Assembly: GCA_959602045.1 (NCBI GenBank)
Contig: CAUGRT010000044.1
Location: forward strand, 1 to 20,356
Direction of reading: 5' to 3'
DNA: 20,356 bases
Source of the DNA: an uncultured Clostridia bacterium
Lineage (GTDB): Bacteria > Bacillota > Clostridia > UBA1381
Position numbers and translations under genes: made by a program. The notes below the pieces were generated by a model. The model ran no database searches. It was given only the letters and a program-made list of their open reading frames with translations, and was not told the origin of the DNA. Below are positions 1 through 8,978 of this stretch, piece after piece (position 1 is the first letter of the stretch; every line of letters starts with the position of its first letter).

Positions 1-42
1 GCTCCCAACAGTTCCAAAGCCCATAATTGCAACTTTTGCCAT
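1..42 (-). CDS. hom: homoserine dehydrogenase, N-terminal fragment (runs off the window)
   Basis: Only the first 14 codons are inside the window; they read MAKVAIMGFGTVGS. This is the start of an NAD(P)-binding Rossmann fold (GxGxxG as GFGTVG) and closely matches the N-terminus of clostridial homoserine dehydrogenases. Those enzymes reduce aspartate semialdehyde to homoserine on the path to threonine and methionine. The ATG at 42-40 has a strong ribosome binding site (AGGAGG, positions 51-56 read on the minus strand) and a good promoter further upstream. Another Rossmann-fold oxidoreductase is possible because so little is visible. Confidence 0.7.
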   Translation of the reverse strand, partial: MAKVAIMGFGTVGS

Positions 43-90
43 TCCTTTTTCCTCCTGTCTGTTTAATTTAAAGCTGTTCTCTAATCTAAT

Positions 91-119
91 ATGTTATCAT
101 AAAATTTGTGCAAAGTCAA
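91..119 (-). promoter_or_regulatory. sigma-A promoter for hom
   Basis: Read on the minus strand, there is a -35 box TTGACT (119-114), a 17-base spacer and a -10 box TAACAT (96-91). Transcription would begin about 40 bases before the hom start codon. The rest of the 43-346 gap is AT-rich. It holds a small hairpin with arms TAGGGT (153-158) and ACCCTA (173-178) just upstream of this promoter, and the tsf terminator. I see no gene there. Confidence 0.65.
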
Positions 120-253
120 TAATTGAAATCACTAAACTATAGGTCAGTCGTATAGGGTTTTTGTACATTTTTACCCTAAATTCGTCTTTTACCTTTTGGC
201 TGCGTCATGGGGATGGGGAAGTTTTCCATAAAGAGAACAAAAGCAAAAAACAC

Positions 254-330
254 GAAAAAAAGGGATGTAAAAAAACAATCCTTTTGAGTCTGCGTTTGAC
301 CAAATATCTTTGTTTTTTACAATCCCTTTA
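254..330 (-). terminator. terminator of the rpsB-tsf operon
   Basis: Downstream of tsf on the minus strand, an inverted repeat pairs AAGGGATTGTAAAAAAC-type sequence (328-312) with GTTTTTTTACATCCCTT (276-260). The loop is about 35 bases. The second arm is followed by a T-rich tract (read from 260 downward). The stem is long but AT-rich and the loop is large, so this is a probable rather than textbook Rho-independent terminator. Confidence 0.6.
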
Positions 331-346
331 AAAATTCTGTATGAAA

Positions 347-1264
347 TTATTTCATCATGGAAGCAACTTCAGCAGCGAAGTCATCTTCTCTCTTTTCAAG
401 ACCCTCACCGGTTTCAAAACGAGCAAAGCTCTTTAATGTGATTGTTGAACCGATTGCTTTAGAAACCTGCTCAACATACTTTGCAACTGTTTCTTTTTCT
501 GTAGCCTTAACATATTCCTGTTCCAGCAAGCAAACTTCCTTCAATTCCTTTGCCAGACGACCTGTAATCATCTTTTCGATAATATTATCGGGCTTGGATG
601 CATTCTTCGGATCATTCTTTGCCTGAGCCATCAAGATTTCTTTTTCATGCTCTTTATAATCAGCCGGAACATCATCGCTTGAAAGATACTTCGGGTTCAA
701 AGCAGCAATCTGCATTGCAACGTTCTTCAAGCACTCTTTTACTTCTGCATTATCGGGAGCGTCAGCCTCAACCAATACACCGATTTTGCCGGCAGCGTGA
801 ATGTAATCTGCAACAACACCGGTTGTTTCGATTCTTGCGAAACGTCTGATGTTCATGTTCTCGCCGATTTTTGCGATTTTTGCGGTCAGCAAATCACCGA
901 TTGTGGATTCACCGCAGGGGCAGGTGCAAGCCTTTAATGCTTCTACATCAGCAGGATTCTCTTTTGCAACAGTCTTAGCAACGTTCAAAACAAACTCCTG
1001 GAATTCCTCGTTCTTTGCAACGAAGTCTGTCTCTGAGTTTACTTCAACCAAAACACCGACGTTACCGTCAATATAAGATTTTACAATACCCTCAGCAGCA
1101 ATTCTGCCTGCTTTCTTCGCAGCTGTAGCCAGTCCCTTTTCTCTCAAGAACTCAACAGCCTTATCCATATCACCGTCTGTTTCGGTAAGAGCCTTTTTAC
1201 AGTCCATCATACCGCAGCCGGTCATTTCTCTTAATTCCTTTACATCTTTCGCTGTAAATGCCAT
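347..1264 (-). CDS. tsf: translation elongation factor Ts
   Basis: EF-Ts is the guanine nucleotide exchange factor that releases GDP from EF-Tu in the cytoplasm. The 305-residue protein opens with the UBA-like domain and the family hallmark TGCGMMDCKKAL (residues 15-26). The TDFVAKNEEF signature of the core follows. The length is normal for a clostridial EF-Ts. The ATG has an AGGAGG ribosome binding site directly upstream. It follows rpsB by 41 bases with no terminator between them, so the two form the classic rpsB-tsf operon. Nothing is unusual in the sequence. Confidence 0.97.
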   Translation of the reverse strand: MAFTAKDVKELREMTGCGMMDCKKALTETDGDMDKAVEFLREKGLATAAKKAGRIAAEGIVKSYIDGNVGVLVEVNSETDFVAKNEEFQEFVLNVAKTVAKENPADVEALKACTCPCGESTIGDLLTAKIAKIGENMNIRRFARIETTGVVADYIHAAGKIGVLVEADAPDNAEVKECLKNVAMQIAALNPKYLSSDDVPADYKEHEKEILMAQAKNDPKNASKPDNIIEKMITGRLAKELKEVCLLEQEYVKATEKETVAKYVEQVSKAIGSTITLKSFARFETGEGLEKREDDFAAEVASMMK

Positions 1265-1305
1265 GATTGGTTTCCTCCTATATTTTTATCTGAATTTATA
1301 CGAAA

Positions 1306-2049
1306 TTATTCCTCTACAGGTGCTTCTTCAACAGCCTCTGCTGCATCTTCAGCAACAGCGTCCTCGCCCTGTCTGCCTTCCAGAATTGCGTTTGAAATCG
1401 TTGAAGCAATCAGCTTTACGGCACGGATTGCGTCGTCGTTTCCGGGGATAACATAGTCAACCTCGTCCGGATCGCAGTTTGTATCTACGATAGCAACAAC
1501 GGGGATGCCCAATTTCTTTGCTTCTGCAATTGCAATCTTTTCTTTTCTCGGGTCAACAACGAACATGCACTCCGGAATCTTCTTCATTTCCTTAATGCCG
1601 CCCAGGTACTTTTCAAGCTTATCTCTTTGAGCCTTCAGCTTGATAACTTCTTTCTTCGGAAGAGCCTCGAATGTTCCGTCTTCTTCCATCTTGTTGATCT
1701 GAGCCAGTCTTGCGATTCTCTTCTGGATGGTCTGGAAGTTTGTCAGCATACCGCCGAGCCATCTTGCGTTTACATAGTACATGCCGACTCTTTCGGCTTC
1801 CTCTTTGATGGAATCCTGAGCCTGCTTCTTTGTTCCTACGAACAGTACTTCACCGCCGTCAGCAGCAATATCTCTTACGAAATAGTAAGCTTCCTCTACC
1901 TTTTTAACGGTTTTCTGCAAGTCGATGATGTAGATACCGTTTCTTTCTGTGAAGATGTATTCTGCCATTTTAGGGTTCCATCTTCTTGTCTGGTGACCAA
2001 AGTGTACTCCTGCTTCGAGGAGCTGCTTCATTGAAATTACGTTTGCCAT
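1306..2049 (-). CDS. rpsB: 30S ribosomal protein S2
   Basis: S2 is a structural protein of the small ribosomal subunit, added late in assembly and needed for S1 or mRNA binding. The 247-residue protein carries the family signatures: HFGHQTRRWNPKM (residues 16-28), FVGTKKQAQ and NARWLGGMLTNF. It ends in a short acidic Glu/Ala-rich tail of about 20 residues, a common low-complexity end in Clostridia. An AAGGAGG ribosome binding site sits just before the ATG. It is the first gene of the rpsB-tsf operon, with its own promoter and a folded leader. Confidence 0.97.
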   Translation of the reverse strand: MANVISMKQLLEAGVHFGHQTRRWNPKMAEYIFTERNGIYIIDLQKTVKKVEEAYYFVRDIAADGGEVLFVGTKKQAQDSIKEEAERVGMYYVNARWLGGMLTNFQTIQKRIARLAQINKMEEDGTFEALPKKEVIKLKAQRDKLEKYLGGIKEMKKIPECMFVVDPRKEKIAIAEAKKLGIPVVAIVDTNCDPDEVDYVIPGNDDAIRAVKLIASTISNAILEGRQGEDAVAEDAAEAVEEAPVEE

Positions 2050-2078
2050 TTTAAAATCCTCCTTGTTTTATAAACCTC

Positions 2079-2141
2079 CATGCTCGTCCTCTTTTGGTAA
2101 AACCCCGGCAAAAGGGCAACCTTTACCAAAATCAAAGCATG
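2079..2141 (-). ncRNA. structured 5' leader of rpsB, candidate autoregulatory element
   Basis: Between the rpsB promoter and start codon the minus-strand RNA can form nested stems. The outer stem pairs CATGCT (2141-2136) with AGCATG (2084-2079). The inner stem pairs TTTTGGTAAA (2131-2122) with TTTACCAAAA (2101-2092), a perfect 10-bp helix around a 20-base GC-rich centre. The structure ends shortly before the ribosome binding site. Ribosomal protein operons are often controlled by such leaders, and S2 autoregulation is known in other bacteria. The regulatory role here is inferred. Confidence 0.5.
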
Positions 2142-2162
2142 TGCGTATTTTCATACCAAGAT

Positions 2163-2191
2163 ATTATATCATATTATTCCCATGAATTCAA
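2163..2191 (-). promoter_or_regulatory. strong promoter of rpsB-tsf
   Basis: On the minus strand, -35 TTGAAT (2191-2186) and a perfect -10 TATAAT (2168-2163) are separated by 17 bases. The transcript would start near 2156, giving a leader of roughly 105 bases before the rpsB ATG. Confidence 0.75.
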
Positions 2192-2231
2192 GGTTTTTTT
2201 CTTTTTGCAAAAAATATTTTTATACAAAATT

Positions 2232-5200
2232 TCATATTTGTACTGCCTTATTTATGTCAAAAAGATATAAATACCGCTCTTGTATCGAGATTCCGGCAAC
2301 TTTTTCGATAGCTTGGGTGTAAAGGTCTAACTGCAAGCGGTAATTTTCAACCACTTCATTAACATTCCCGTTACGGATTTTATCCGTTTTATAATCAATC
2401 AACACTGTCGTTCCGTCTGCTTCGGTAAAAAAGCAGTCAATCACGCCCTGGAGAATCATCTGTTCCGTATTTTCATCGCGGATTCCGTTATATTCCGAGG
2501 AATCAATCAGCGTTTGGAAGCTTTTTTCGCGATAGATTGTATCGGCTTGCAGCATACGCTGTCCGGGAGCGCTTTGGAACAGCTTGCATAATTTTTGGAT
2601 CATGGTATCATCTATATACGTCCCGTCAAGGCGTCCCTCATCGGAAAGACGCGTCAGCTCCGATTGAATCCTTTCCGGAGTCAGTTCCCGGCGGAGGATA
2701 TCAAGATTGATGTAGGCAACGGCATTATGATAAGCGGTACCGCGTTGGGCGGCGTTCTTTTTATCGCGCATAAAGGACGGCTGTGACGGAGCTTCCAATA
2801 TATAGCCTTTTTCCTGCTCATGCCGGCGTTCTTTCATTTCCGTAGCCGTTGTACGCGAGGGGATTACAGTGCTTTCCTGGTAAGGATACCGGTAATCCAA
2901 TAGGGAATAGACGGTTTTCTTTAATTCCTCCCGATTAATCTCGCGCTGATTTTCTTCAGTATTTTCTGTTTCGGCGGCGGTTTCGGATTCAGATAGCCGT
3001 ACTTCGGTAATATCCCAGCATCGGCTGTGTAAAGCGGCAGGAATCATCCAATCGCCGTAGGAGATTCCCGACAGAACATCGGCACTGCTCATGATGCCGT
3101 TTTCAGCGCCTTGATGCCAAAACGCTTTTTTTGCAGTCAGCTCATCCTCGTCGGACAATGTATAGGAGGCAATGGCGATCACCTTATATTGCGGACGTGT
3201 CAAAGCAACATATAACAGCCGCATTTTTTCCGAAAGATCTTCGCGGCGGTTTTGCAGATCTACCAACATCTTAAATGGAGTGTTGCCGTAAAACTCATTC
3301 TCTACATCGGGGAACATCAGCCCGATTCCGAAGTCCTTATGCAGTGCAACACGGCTGTCGCCGGGTTTTCCGGGCATCAATGCCTTTTGACCCATTCCGC
3401 CTAAGATCACAACCGGGAATTCCAATCCCTTACTTTTATGAATCGTCATCAGACTCACGACATCATGACGGATAATTCTTGCCCCGGCAATGTCGTCCTT
3501 TCGTTCCTTTAAGCTTTCAATGTATTTGGTAAAGCTGAACAATCCCTTAAAGCCGGAACGCTCATATTGCTTGGCGCGCTCATATAAAAGGCGGAGATTG
3601 GATTGCGCGGAGGCGCCGCCTGCGGCTGAGGCATAATCATAAAATCCCGTTTCTTCATAAATGCTCCAAATCAGTTCCGCAACGCTTTTGCGCTTGGTGT
3701 ATTTGCGCCATCGCTGAACGGAACCGGTGACAGAGCGGCATCGCGCACTTAAAGGGCTGTCGGCAGCTGCACATGCGCTGATACAATCGTAAAAATACTT
3801 CTTCTTGCCGCCTTTCCCATATCGGAAATGAGCGCTGATATATGCCAATTCATCATCGGTGAAGTGGAATAATGCAGAGCGGAGCACCGTAATCAGCGGA
3901 ACATCCTGGCGTGCGTTGTCAATCACGCTGAGCAACGCGGTCATGGCTTTGATTTCGCTGTTTTCAAAGTAATCGTTCAATTCAACCAGGAGCGGAATCC
4001 CATACTGCTCAAAGACCTCACTGTAAATCTTTGCACGGTTTTTTACTGCGCGCAGAAGAATAGTGAAATCACTGTAGCGCAGCGGACGGCGAACATTATT
4101 TTTTATATCAAAGAAAGGCTTGCCATGCAGTTCCTGTATTTTTTGTGCGGTGTATCTTGCCTCGGCACGTTCGAGTTCTTCCTCGTTTTCATCTGTTTTC
4201 AGATTTTCGAGAATATGCAGCTCGGAGCGATAAAAATCTTCTTTTTCGTTTTTTATTCCGCAAACCAGCCGCTCTGTGCCGGAATAAGTGACATCGCCGA
4301 CCGTTTCCGACATGATACAATCGAAAATATCATTAACGCTGTCAATAACCTCGCTGCGGCTGCGGAAATTTTTTGCAAGGCTGATCTTGGTGCCGGTGTT
4401 TTGTGCGGATTCGTATAAGCGGCTTTTTTCCTTAAATATATAGGGATCACCGCCGCGAAACCGATAGATGCTTTGCTTCAAGTCCCCAACCATAAAAATG
4501 TTATTTTCGGAGATGGACGCAAAGATTGCGTCCTGCAAGCCGTTGGTATCCTGATATTCATCAATGAGGATTTCCGTATAACGCTCTGTGTAATCCCTGC
4601 GAATATCGGCATTATCCCGAAAAAGCGTGTAAGTCATATGCTCGATATCCAAAAAGGTGTAGGCATTGCGCTTGTGCTTGGCGGCTAAAAGGCGCTCGTC
4701 GAAAAGCTCGGTTAAGTGTGCCAATCCGGCTGCTATATCGCGGAGGGTTGCCGCCTTTTCGGGGGGATAGAAGTCTTTGGGGTCAGTCATATCCAAAATT
4801 GAAAGCTCGGTTTGTATCCTTTTGGCTAAGGCTTTCGTTTCTTTCATATAATACTCGAAATTCTCCGTTTCCCGAAGCTTTGCGGTGATTTTTGCCGGCA
4901 TGTTTTCCGCAAGCAGCTTTGCGCCGCTTTCGTATCGTACGTTCCATTCGCATAGTTCGGCGACGGTGTGTATTTGCAAAAGTTCTGACATGGCAGTTTG
5001 GAGTCGCTCTAAGGAGTCTGTTATTTTTCCGTAGGAGATACGAGTCGTCTCTGCGGCTTGTTTCGATTCCGCAAAGGAAAGCTCCAATCCCGTTGCCTGA
5101 TAAAGAATACGATCCAAAAGCTGTGCGGCTTCTGCGGCGGCACGCTCTGCCATGACATGCACATAACCGCGTACGCAAAGCTCGCCCCACGGACTTTCCG

Positions 5201-5819
5201 ACATATTTTCACAATACATAGCGGCTTTTTCGTGCAGCCATTTCATCGGTTCGGCAAAATCCGAGATGAAATCGTGGATATAAAAAATAAGCTGAATCAA
5301 CCGATCATCACTTCGGAAGCTTGCATATTGCTCGATTAACGACAAAAATTGAGCGTCCTGTGTTTCGTAAAGGGAGTCGAACAGATCTTCAATTATTTTT
5401 TCACGGAGTAATTTGTACTCCACGCTGTCCATGATGAAAAAATTGGGATCAATGCCGAGGTGCTGAAAATTATTTTTTAAAATGTTTAGGCAGAACGCGT
5501 CAATCGTGGTGATGTCCGCCATACTCAAAAGGGAAATCTGACGTTTCCAGAACTGCTGATCCTGAAAGATTGAAGCATTTTCAAGCTCTGTACGGAAACG
5601 CTGTTCGATTTTATCTTTCATTCCGGATGCAGCCGCTTTTGTGAAGGTCACCACAAGAAAGCGGTCAATATCCTGCTTGTTTTGACGTATTTTTTCAGAA
5701 ATGCGCTCTACGAGAACCGCGGTTTTTCCACTGCCTGCCGCGGCACTGACTAAAATATTTCCCTGCCCGGAAGGAAGGTCGATTGCCTGCCGTTGTTCGG
5801 GCGTCCATTGTACTCCCAT
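2232..5819 (-). CDS. addA: ATP-dependent helicase/nuclease subunit A (AddA)
   Basis: AddA is the UvrD-type helicase and nuclease subunit of the AddAB (RexAB) complex. The complex resects double-strand DNA ends up to a Chi site and prepares them for RecA. The 1195-residue protein has the Q motif and Walker A near the N-terminus (AAAGSGKT, residues 26-33), the Walker B motif DEYQD (420-424) and the GDLKQSIYRFRG motif. A C-terminal PD-(D/E)XK nuclease domain includes DYKT (from D1142). Full-length family members are about 1200 residues. The ATG has an AAAGGA site upstream. The usual partner addB, normally just upstream, is absent here: the upstream gap holds only a palindromic repeat and then the PBP gene's terminator. 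I found no clear promoter; it may lie in that gap. Confidence 0.95.
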   Translation of the reverse strand: MGVQWTPEQRQAIDLPSGQGNILVSAAAGSGKTAVLVERISEKIRQNKQDIDRFLVVTFTKAAASGMKDKIEQRFRTELENASIFQDQQFWKRQISLLSMADITTIDAFCLNILKNNFQHLGIDPNFFIMDSVEYKLLREKIIEDLFDSLYETQDAQFLSLIEQYASFRSDDRLIQLIFYIHDFISDFAEPMKWLHEKAAMYCENMSESPWGELCVRGYVHVMAERAAAEAAQLLDRILYQATGLELSFAESKQAAETTRISYGKITDSLERLQTAMSELLQIHTVAELCEWNVRYESGAKLLAENMPAKITAKLRETENFEYYMKETKALAKRIQTELSILDMTDPKDFYPPEKAATLRDIAAGLAHLTELFDERLLAAKHKRNAYTFLDIEHMTYTLFRDNADIRRDYTERYTEILIDEYQDTNGLQDAIFASISENNIFMVGDLKQSIYRFRGGDPYIFKEKSRLYESAQNTGTKISLAKNFRSRSEVIDSVNDIFDCIMSETVGDVTYSGTERLVCGIKNEKEDFYRSELHILENLKTDENEEELERAEARYTAQKIQELHGKPFFDIKNNVRRPLRYSDFTILLRAVKNRAKIYSEVFEQYGIPLLVELNDYFENSEIKAMTALLSVIDNARQDVPLITVLRSALFHFTDDELAYISAHFRYGKGGKKKYFYDCISACAAADSPLSARCRSVTGSVQRWRKYTKRKSVAELIWSIYEETGFYDYASAAGGASAQSNLRLLYERAKQYERSGFKGLFSFTKYIESLKERKDDIAGARIIRHDVVSLMTIHKSKGLEFPVVILGGMGQKALMPGKPGDSRVALHKDFGIGLMFPDVENEFYGNTPFKMLVDLQNRREDLSEKMRLLYVALTRPQYKVIAIASYTLSDEDELTAKKAFWHQGAENGIMSSADVLSGISYGDWMIPAALHSRCWDITEVRLSESETAAETENTEENQREINREELKKTVYSLLDYRYPYQESTVIPSRTTATEMKERRHEQEKGYILEAPSQPSFMRDKKNAAQRGTAYHNAVAYINLDILRRELTPERIQSELTRLSDEGRLDGTYIDDTMIQKLCKLFQSAPGQRMLQADTIYREKSFQTLIDSSEYNGIRDENTEQMILQGVIDCFFTEADGTTVLIDYKTDKIRNGNVNEVVENYRLQLDLYTQAIEKVAGISIQERYLYLFDINKAVQI

Positions 5820-5859
5820 GTTTTCGTCCTTTCTATGGTGGTGAGGTGATTTTTTGAAT

Positions 5860-5970
5860 GAAATTTCATCTGTTTTTCGGTCTATGTAGGCGAGTTCCGC
5901 GCAACGTAGCGGATGTTTGAGCCGGAATAGAACGAAAAATGGATGAAATTTCCTGCCGACACATTCGAAT
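5860..5970 (-). repeat. palindromic repeat element, copy 1 (inverted relative to copies 2 and 3)
   Basis: The core is 93 bp. Its outer arms of 26 bases (5860-5885 and 5927-5952) are reverse complements with three mismatches, around a 41-base centre. Read on the minus strand, the centre differs from that of copy 2 at only three positions. A conserved 18-base flank extends it to 5970 (ATTCGAA near its outer end). Together with AT-rich DNA it fills the gap between addA and the PBP terminator (5820-6002). It encodes no protein, so I read it as a small interspersed element able to fold into a long hairpin. Confidence 0.85.
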
Positions 5971-6000
5971 TATTATTTTCCAACCATACATTTATATAGG

Positions 6001-6043
6001 TAGAAAAAGAAGCTGTTGCATGGAAAGCAACAGCTCCTTTTTG
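6001..6043 (-). terminator. Rho-independent terminator of the PBP gene
   Basis: On the minus strand, AGCTGTTGC (6035-6027) and GCAACAGCT (6019-6011) form a perfect 9-bp stem with a 7-base loop. The tract TCTTTTTCTA follows. It lies immediately after the PBP stop codon and isolates addA from PBP transcription. Confidence 0.85.
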
Positions 6044-6046
6044 AAT

Positions 6047-8815
6047 TTATTCCATTTCAGCTTCGGCTGCGTTTCCATCGCCGCCGGAGCTTGAGGAGGA
6101 CTCACCGGAGCTTTCCGAAGAAGAACCGGAATTTCCTCCCGATGAATTTCCGGACGGACGTCCGCCGGAAGATTCAGACGAACCTCCTCCTGATGGCGGT
6201 TCGTAACTGCTGCCAGAAGAGGAACTTCCGGAACCACCGGAGGATGAGCCGCCGGAGGATGAGCCACTGTTATAGGATCCGCCGCTGTGCGAGGAAGATC
6301 CGCTATTATAAGAACTGCCATTAGATTTATTCCCGGAAGAACTGCCGCTCTGGTTGCCGCCGGAAGAACCGCTTCCCGATGAACTGCTGCCGCCGGAAGA
6401 ATAACCGCTGCTGCCAGAGGTGGATTTATCCGTTGAAGTACTCCCGGAGGAATAACCGGTTCCGGCGGAAGGAGCCGGGGTATGATTCTTTGTTCCGGAG
6501 GTGGCTGACGGACTGCCATCATATTCAGAGCTGTTTTTGTAATTGGAAGTCGCATTTCCATAATGGCTTGAACAATAGGTTTTCGGCTGCGTTCCGGATA
6601 CAAAGTAGGCAACGGTTGTGTTGCATGAAGTTTTCGGCAGTTTACCCGAAATATCACAAACCTCTAATTCTACCAGATTGCTCGGTTTTTCCAAGGTCTT
6701 TTCCGGAAGATTCTGATGAATCTCATCCATAACCATCTTCCATGCCGCAACAGACGGATTTCGGCTGATGCCGGCTCTTGTCAGTGAGGAGGGCTGGTCG
6801 AAACCGAACCATACGGCACCGACATAGTACGGCGTATAGCCTACAAACCATTTATCAAAATCGTCATCTGTCGTACCGGTTTTGCCGTAAGCCGGGATTC
6901 CCGAATCCAATTGTGCCGAACGGCCTGTACCGCGGCTGGAGTTTACAACGCCGTACAGCAAATCGCTTGTGATGTACGCTGCCGAAGCGCTGATTGCCTG
7001 TGAAGCATTCGCGGTGTTTTCAAGAATAACTTGTCCCGAAGCGTCCACAACCTGTGTGTACGTATAGGGGGCAATGTATTTGCCGCTGTTTACAAAGGTA
7101 CAGTACGCACCCGCCATTTCCATAGGACTTACACCGTCCGACAAACCGCCGAGCGCCAGAGATGAAAAGTTCTTATCATCCTCTTTCAGTGGAATATGGA
7201 ATTTATTCTGCAAGTATCCGAATGAGCTGGAAAGACCGATCTTATCCAGCACCTTGACCGCCGGAATGTTCGAGCTTCGTGCAACGGCCTCTTTGATCGT
7301 CATTTCACCATCGAATCCGTCATAGGAGTTTTTCGGCTTCCATTTGTCGTTGCCGATTTCAATTGCTTCATCGACAACCACATCCATCTCCGTAATCTTT
7401 CCTAAATCCAATGCCGGAGCATATACAGATAGGGGTTTGAATGAGGAACCGGGCTGACGCTTTGCCTGTGTGGCTCTGTTCCAGCCGCGGATGTCTGTTT
7501 TTTCACCCAGACCGCCGACCAAACCTTTTACGGCTCCTGTATAAGGGTCAATAATAACCATAGCGGACTGCGCTTTATAATATGCCTGGTCTTCGCCTAA
7601 ATCTTCGTCCTCATAAAGTCCGAAATTACTGCGTCTTTCATAGACGTTTTCCATAATGTGCTGAATATCCACATCAATGGTTGCATAAATTTTCAAACCG
7701 CCGCTATATACCTGCTGTGTGGCAAAATCAGATGAATATCCTTTTTGCAATTGTAAATCCCGGATAACATCCGAAACAACTTGATCGGAGAAATAGGAGG
7801 TTACGTTTGCGCGCTTGCGCTGATACTCATTGCTTGTCACGAGGGGACTGCCGACAGCTGTGTTATATTCGTCCTGCGTGATTTTGCCCAATTCATACAT
7901 TTTTCCGAGAACGATATTTCTCTTTTCAACGTTTTTATCGGGATGAACCAGGGGGTCATATGCGGACGGATATTGCGTAATTCCGGCAATGGACGCTGCC
8001 TCCGGCAGGGAAAGCTCGTTCGCTGTTTTATTGAAATACGTATTGGACGCCGCCTCAACACCCCAGCAATTTTCCGCAAAGTAAACGATATTCAGATACA
8101 TCGTCAGAATCTCGTCCTTGGACAATTCATTCTCTAAGGCAACGGCACGCATAATCTCTTTGATTTTACGGCTTGCCTTGTTTTCTTTTTCACTGGTAAT
8201 GTTCTTGATGACCTGCTGCGTAATGGTTGAGCCGCCGTAGTCGGAACTGCCGATTCCCACCTTAGCAAGCGCCCACTTCACGGTCGCGCCCATCGTTCGT
8301 TTAATATCAAATCCGTGATGGGAGTAAAAACGCTCGTCCTCAATCGAAACGATGGCGTCTTTCATCACCTGCGGAATCTGTTCGGAGTCAATCCAGATTC
8401 GGTTGGTTTCAGATTGGATTTGCTCTAATTCCTGCGTGTTGCCGTTTGCGTCGTTATAATAAATAAAGGAAGAATAATTCAAGGCAAGATTCTTGATATT
8501 CATATCCTTGATTTCACGCGAAACCGCAAAATACATTCCGATCGTCACGCCGGTCAGCACGATAATGCCGATCAGACATAAAACCAGAATACTGCGGCCG
8601 ATAATTTTACGCCGCTGAAGCTGCTGCTCCGTCAGCTGCTTTTTGCCGGATTTTTTTCGCTGACGTCTCGGATGCGAAGAATATCCGCTTGTTTCCTTTC
8701 GTCTTGCTATATCACTGGATGAACGCTGCGTGCTTTTTCCGCCGGAACGCTCATCATAGGCTTCCCAATCAAAATCATTGTTGTCAGATCTTCGTCTGCG
8801 ATTATTTTGTTCCAA
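6047..8815 (-). CDS. class A penicillin-binding protein (bifunctional glycosyltransferase/transpeptidase)
   Basis: This PBP1A-type enzyme polymerises lipid II glycan and crosslinks peptidoglycan on the outer face of the membrane. From the TTG start it has 922 residues. There is a basic cytoplasmic N-terminus and one membrane anchor (LVLCLIGIIVLTGVTIGM), then a GT51 domain with EDERFYSHHG (catalytic E159) and GGSTITQQ. The transpeptidase follows, with SSFK (S457), SSN and KTG (K645). The last 175 or so residues are almost pure Ser/Gly with a few Tyr/Asn repeats. The TTG at 8815-8813 is chosen because AGGAGG sits 7 bases upstream. The in-frame ATG at 8908 would overlap the -35 box of the gene's own promoter. 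Confidence 0.93.
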   Translation of the reverse strand: MEQNNRRRRSDNNDFDWEAYDERSGGKSTQRSSSDIARRKETSGYSSHPRRQRKKSGKKQLTEQQLQRRKIIGRSILVLCLIGIIVLTGVTIGMYFAVSREIKDMNIKNLALNYSSFIYYNDANGNTQELEQIQSETNRIWIDSEQIPQVMKDAIVSIEDERFYSHHGFDIKRTMGATVKWALAKVGIGSSDYGGSTITQQVIKNITSEKENKASRKIKEIMRAVALENELSKDEILTMYLNIVYFAENCWGVEAASNTYFNKTANELSLPEAASIAGITQYPSAYDPLVHPDKNVEKRNIVLGKMYELGKITQDEYNTAVGSPLVTSNEYQRKRANVTSYFSDQVVSDVIRDLQLQKGYSSDFATQQVYSGGLKIYATIDVDIQHIMENVYERRSNFGLYEDEDLGEDQAYYKAQSAMVIIDPYTGAVKGLVGGLGEKTDIRGWNRATQAKRQPGSSFKPLSVYAPALDLGKITEMDVVVDEAIEIGNDKWKPKNSYDGFDGEMTIKEAVARSSNIPAVKVLDKIGLSSSFGYLQNKFHIPLKEDDKNFSSLALGGLSDGVSPMEMAGAYCTFVNSGKYIAPYTYTQVVDASGQVILENTANASQAISASAAYITSDLLYGVVNSSRGTGRSAQLDSGIPAYGKTGTTDDDFDKWFVGYTPYYVGAVWFGFDQPSSLTRAGISRNPSVAAWKMVMDEIHQNLPEKTLEKPSNLVELEVCDISGKLPKTSCNTTVAYFVSGTQPKTYCSSHYGNATSNYKNSSEYDGSPSATSGTKNHTPAPSAGTGYSSGSTSTDKSTSGSSGYSSGGSSSSGSGSSGGNQSGSSSGNKSNGSSYNSGSSSHSGGSYNSGSSSGGSSSGGSGSSSSGSSYEPPSGGGSSESSGGRPSGNSSGGNSGSSSESSGESSSSSGGDGNAAEAEME

Positions 8816-8879
8816 AAGTTTCCCTCCTAACCGGCATAGAAAACGTCTGTTATGCCTTAATTTTATAGGTACACATAAC

Positions 8880-8908
8880 ATTATATAACATTTTACATAC
8901 TTTTGCAA
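8880..8908 (-). promoter_or_regulatory. promoter of the PBP gene
   Basis: On the minus strand, -35 TTGCAA (8908-8903), a 17-base spacer and a perfect -10 TATAAT (8885-8880). Its position argues that translation starts at the downstream TTG. It is divergent from the amino-acid transporter promoter about 40 bases away. Confidence 0.65.
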
Positions 8909-8949
8909 TAGTTTTTTTCGATATTGCCCTATATTCCGATAAAAAAAGC

Positions 8950-8978
8950 TTGACTTTAGCGCATTAACGTGATAGAAT
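8950..8978 (+). promoter_or_regulatory. promoter of the amino-acid ABC transporter operon
   Basis: There is -35 TTGACT (8950-8955), a 17-base spacer and -10 TAGAAT (8973-8978). The leader then contains a small GC-rich hairpin, GCCGC/GCGGC (9012-9026), six bases before the GGAGG ribosome binding site. I recognise no riboswitch. Confidence 0.7.

Noticed and set aside
1627..2034. 135-codon plus-strand frame opposite rpsB
   Set aside because: It is the antisense shadow of a certain ribosomal protein gene.
5992..6657. 221-residue minus-strand frame in the PBP tail region, and overlapping plus-strand frames
   Set aside because: They are alternative readings of the repetitive Ser/Gly codons of the PBP gene, with Pro- and Ala-rich nonsense composition and no ribosome binding site.
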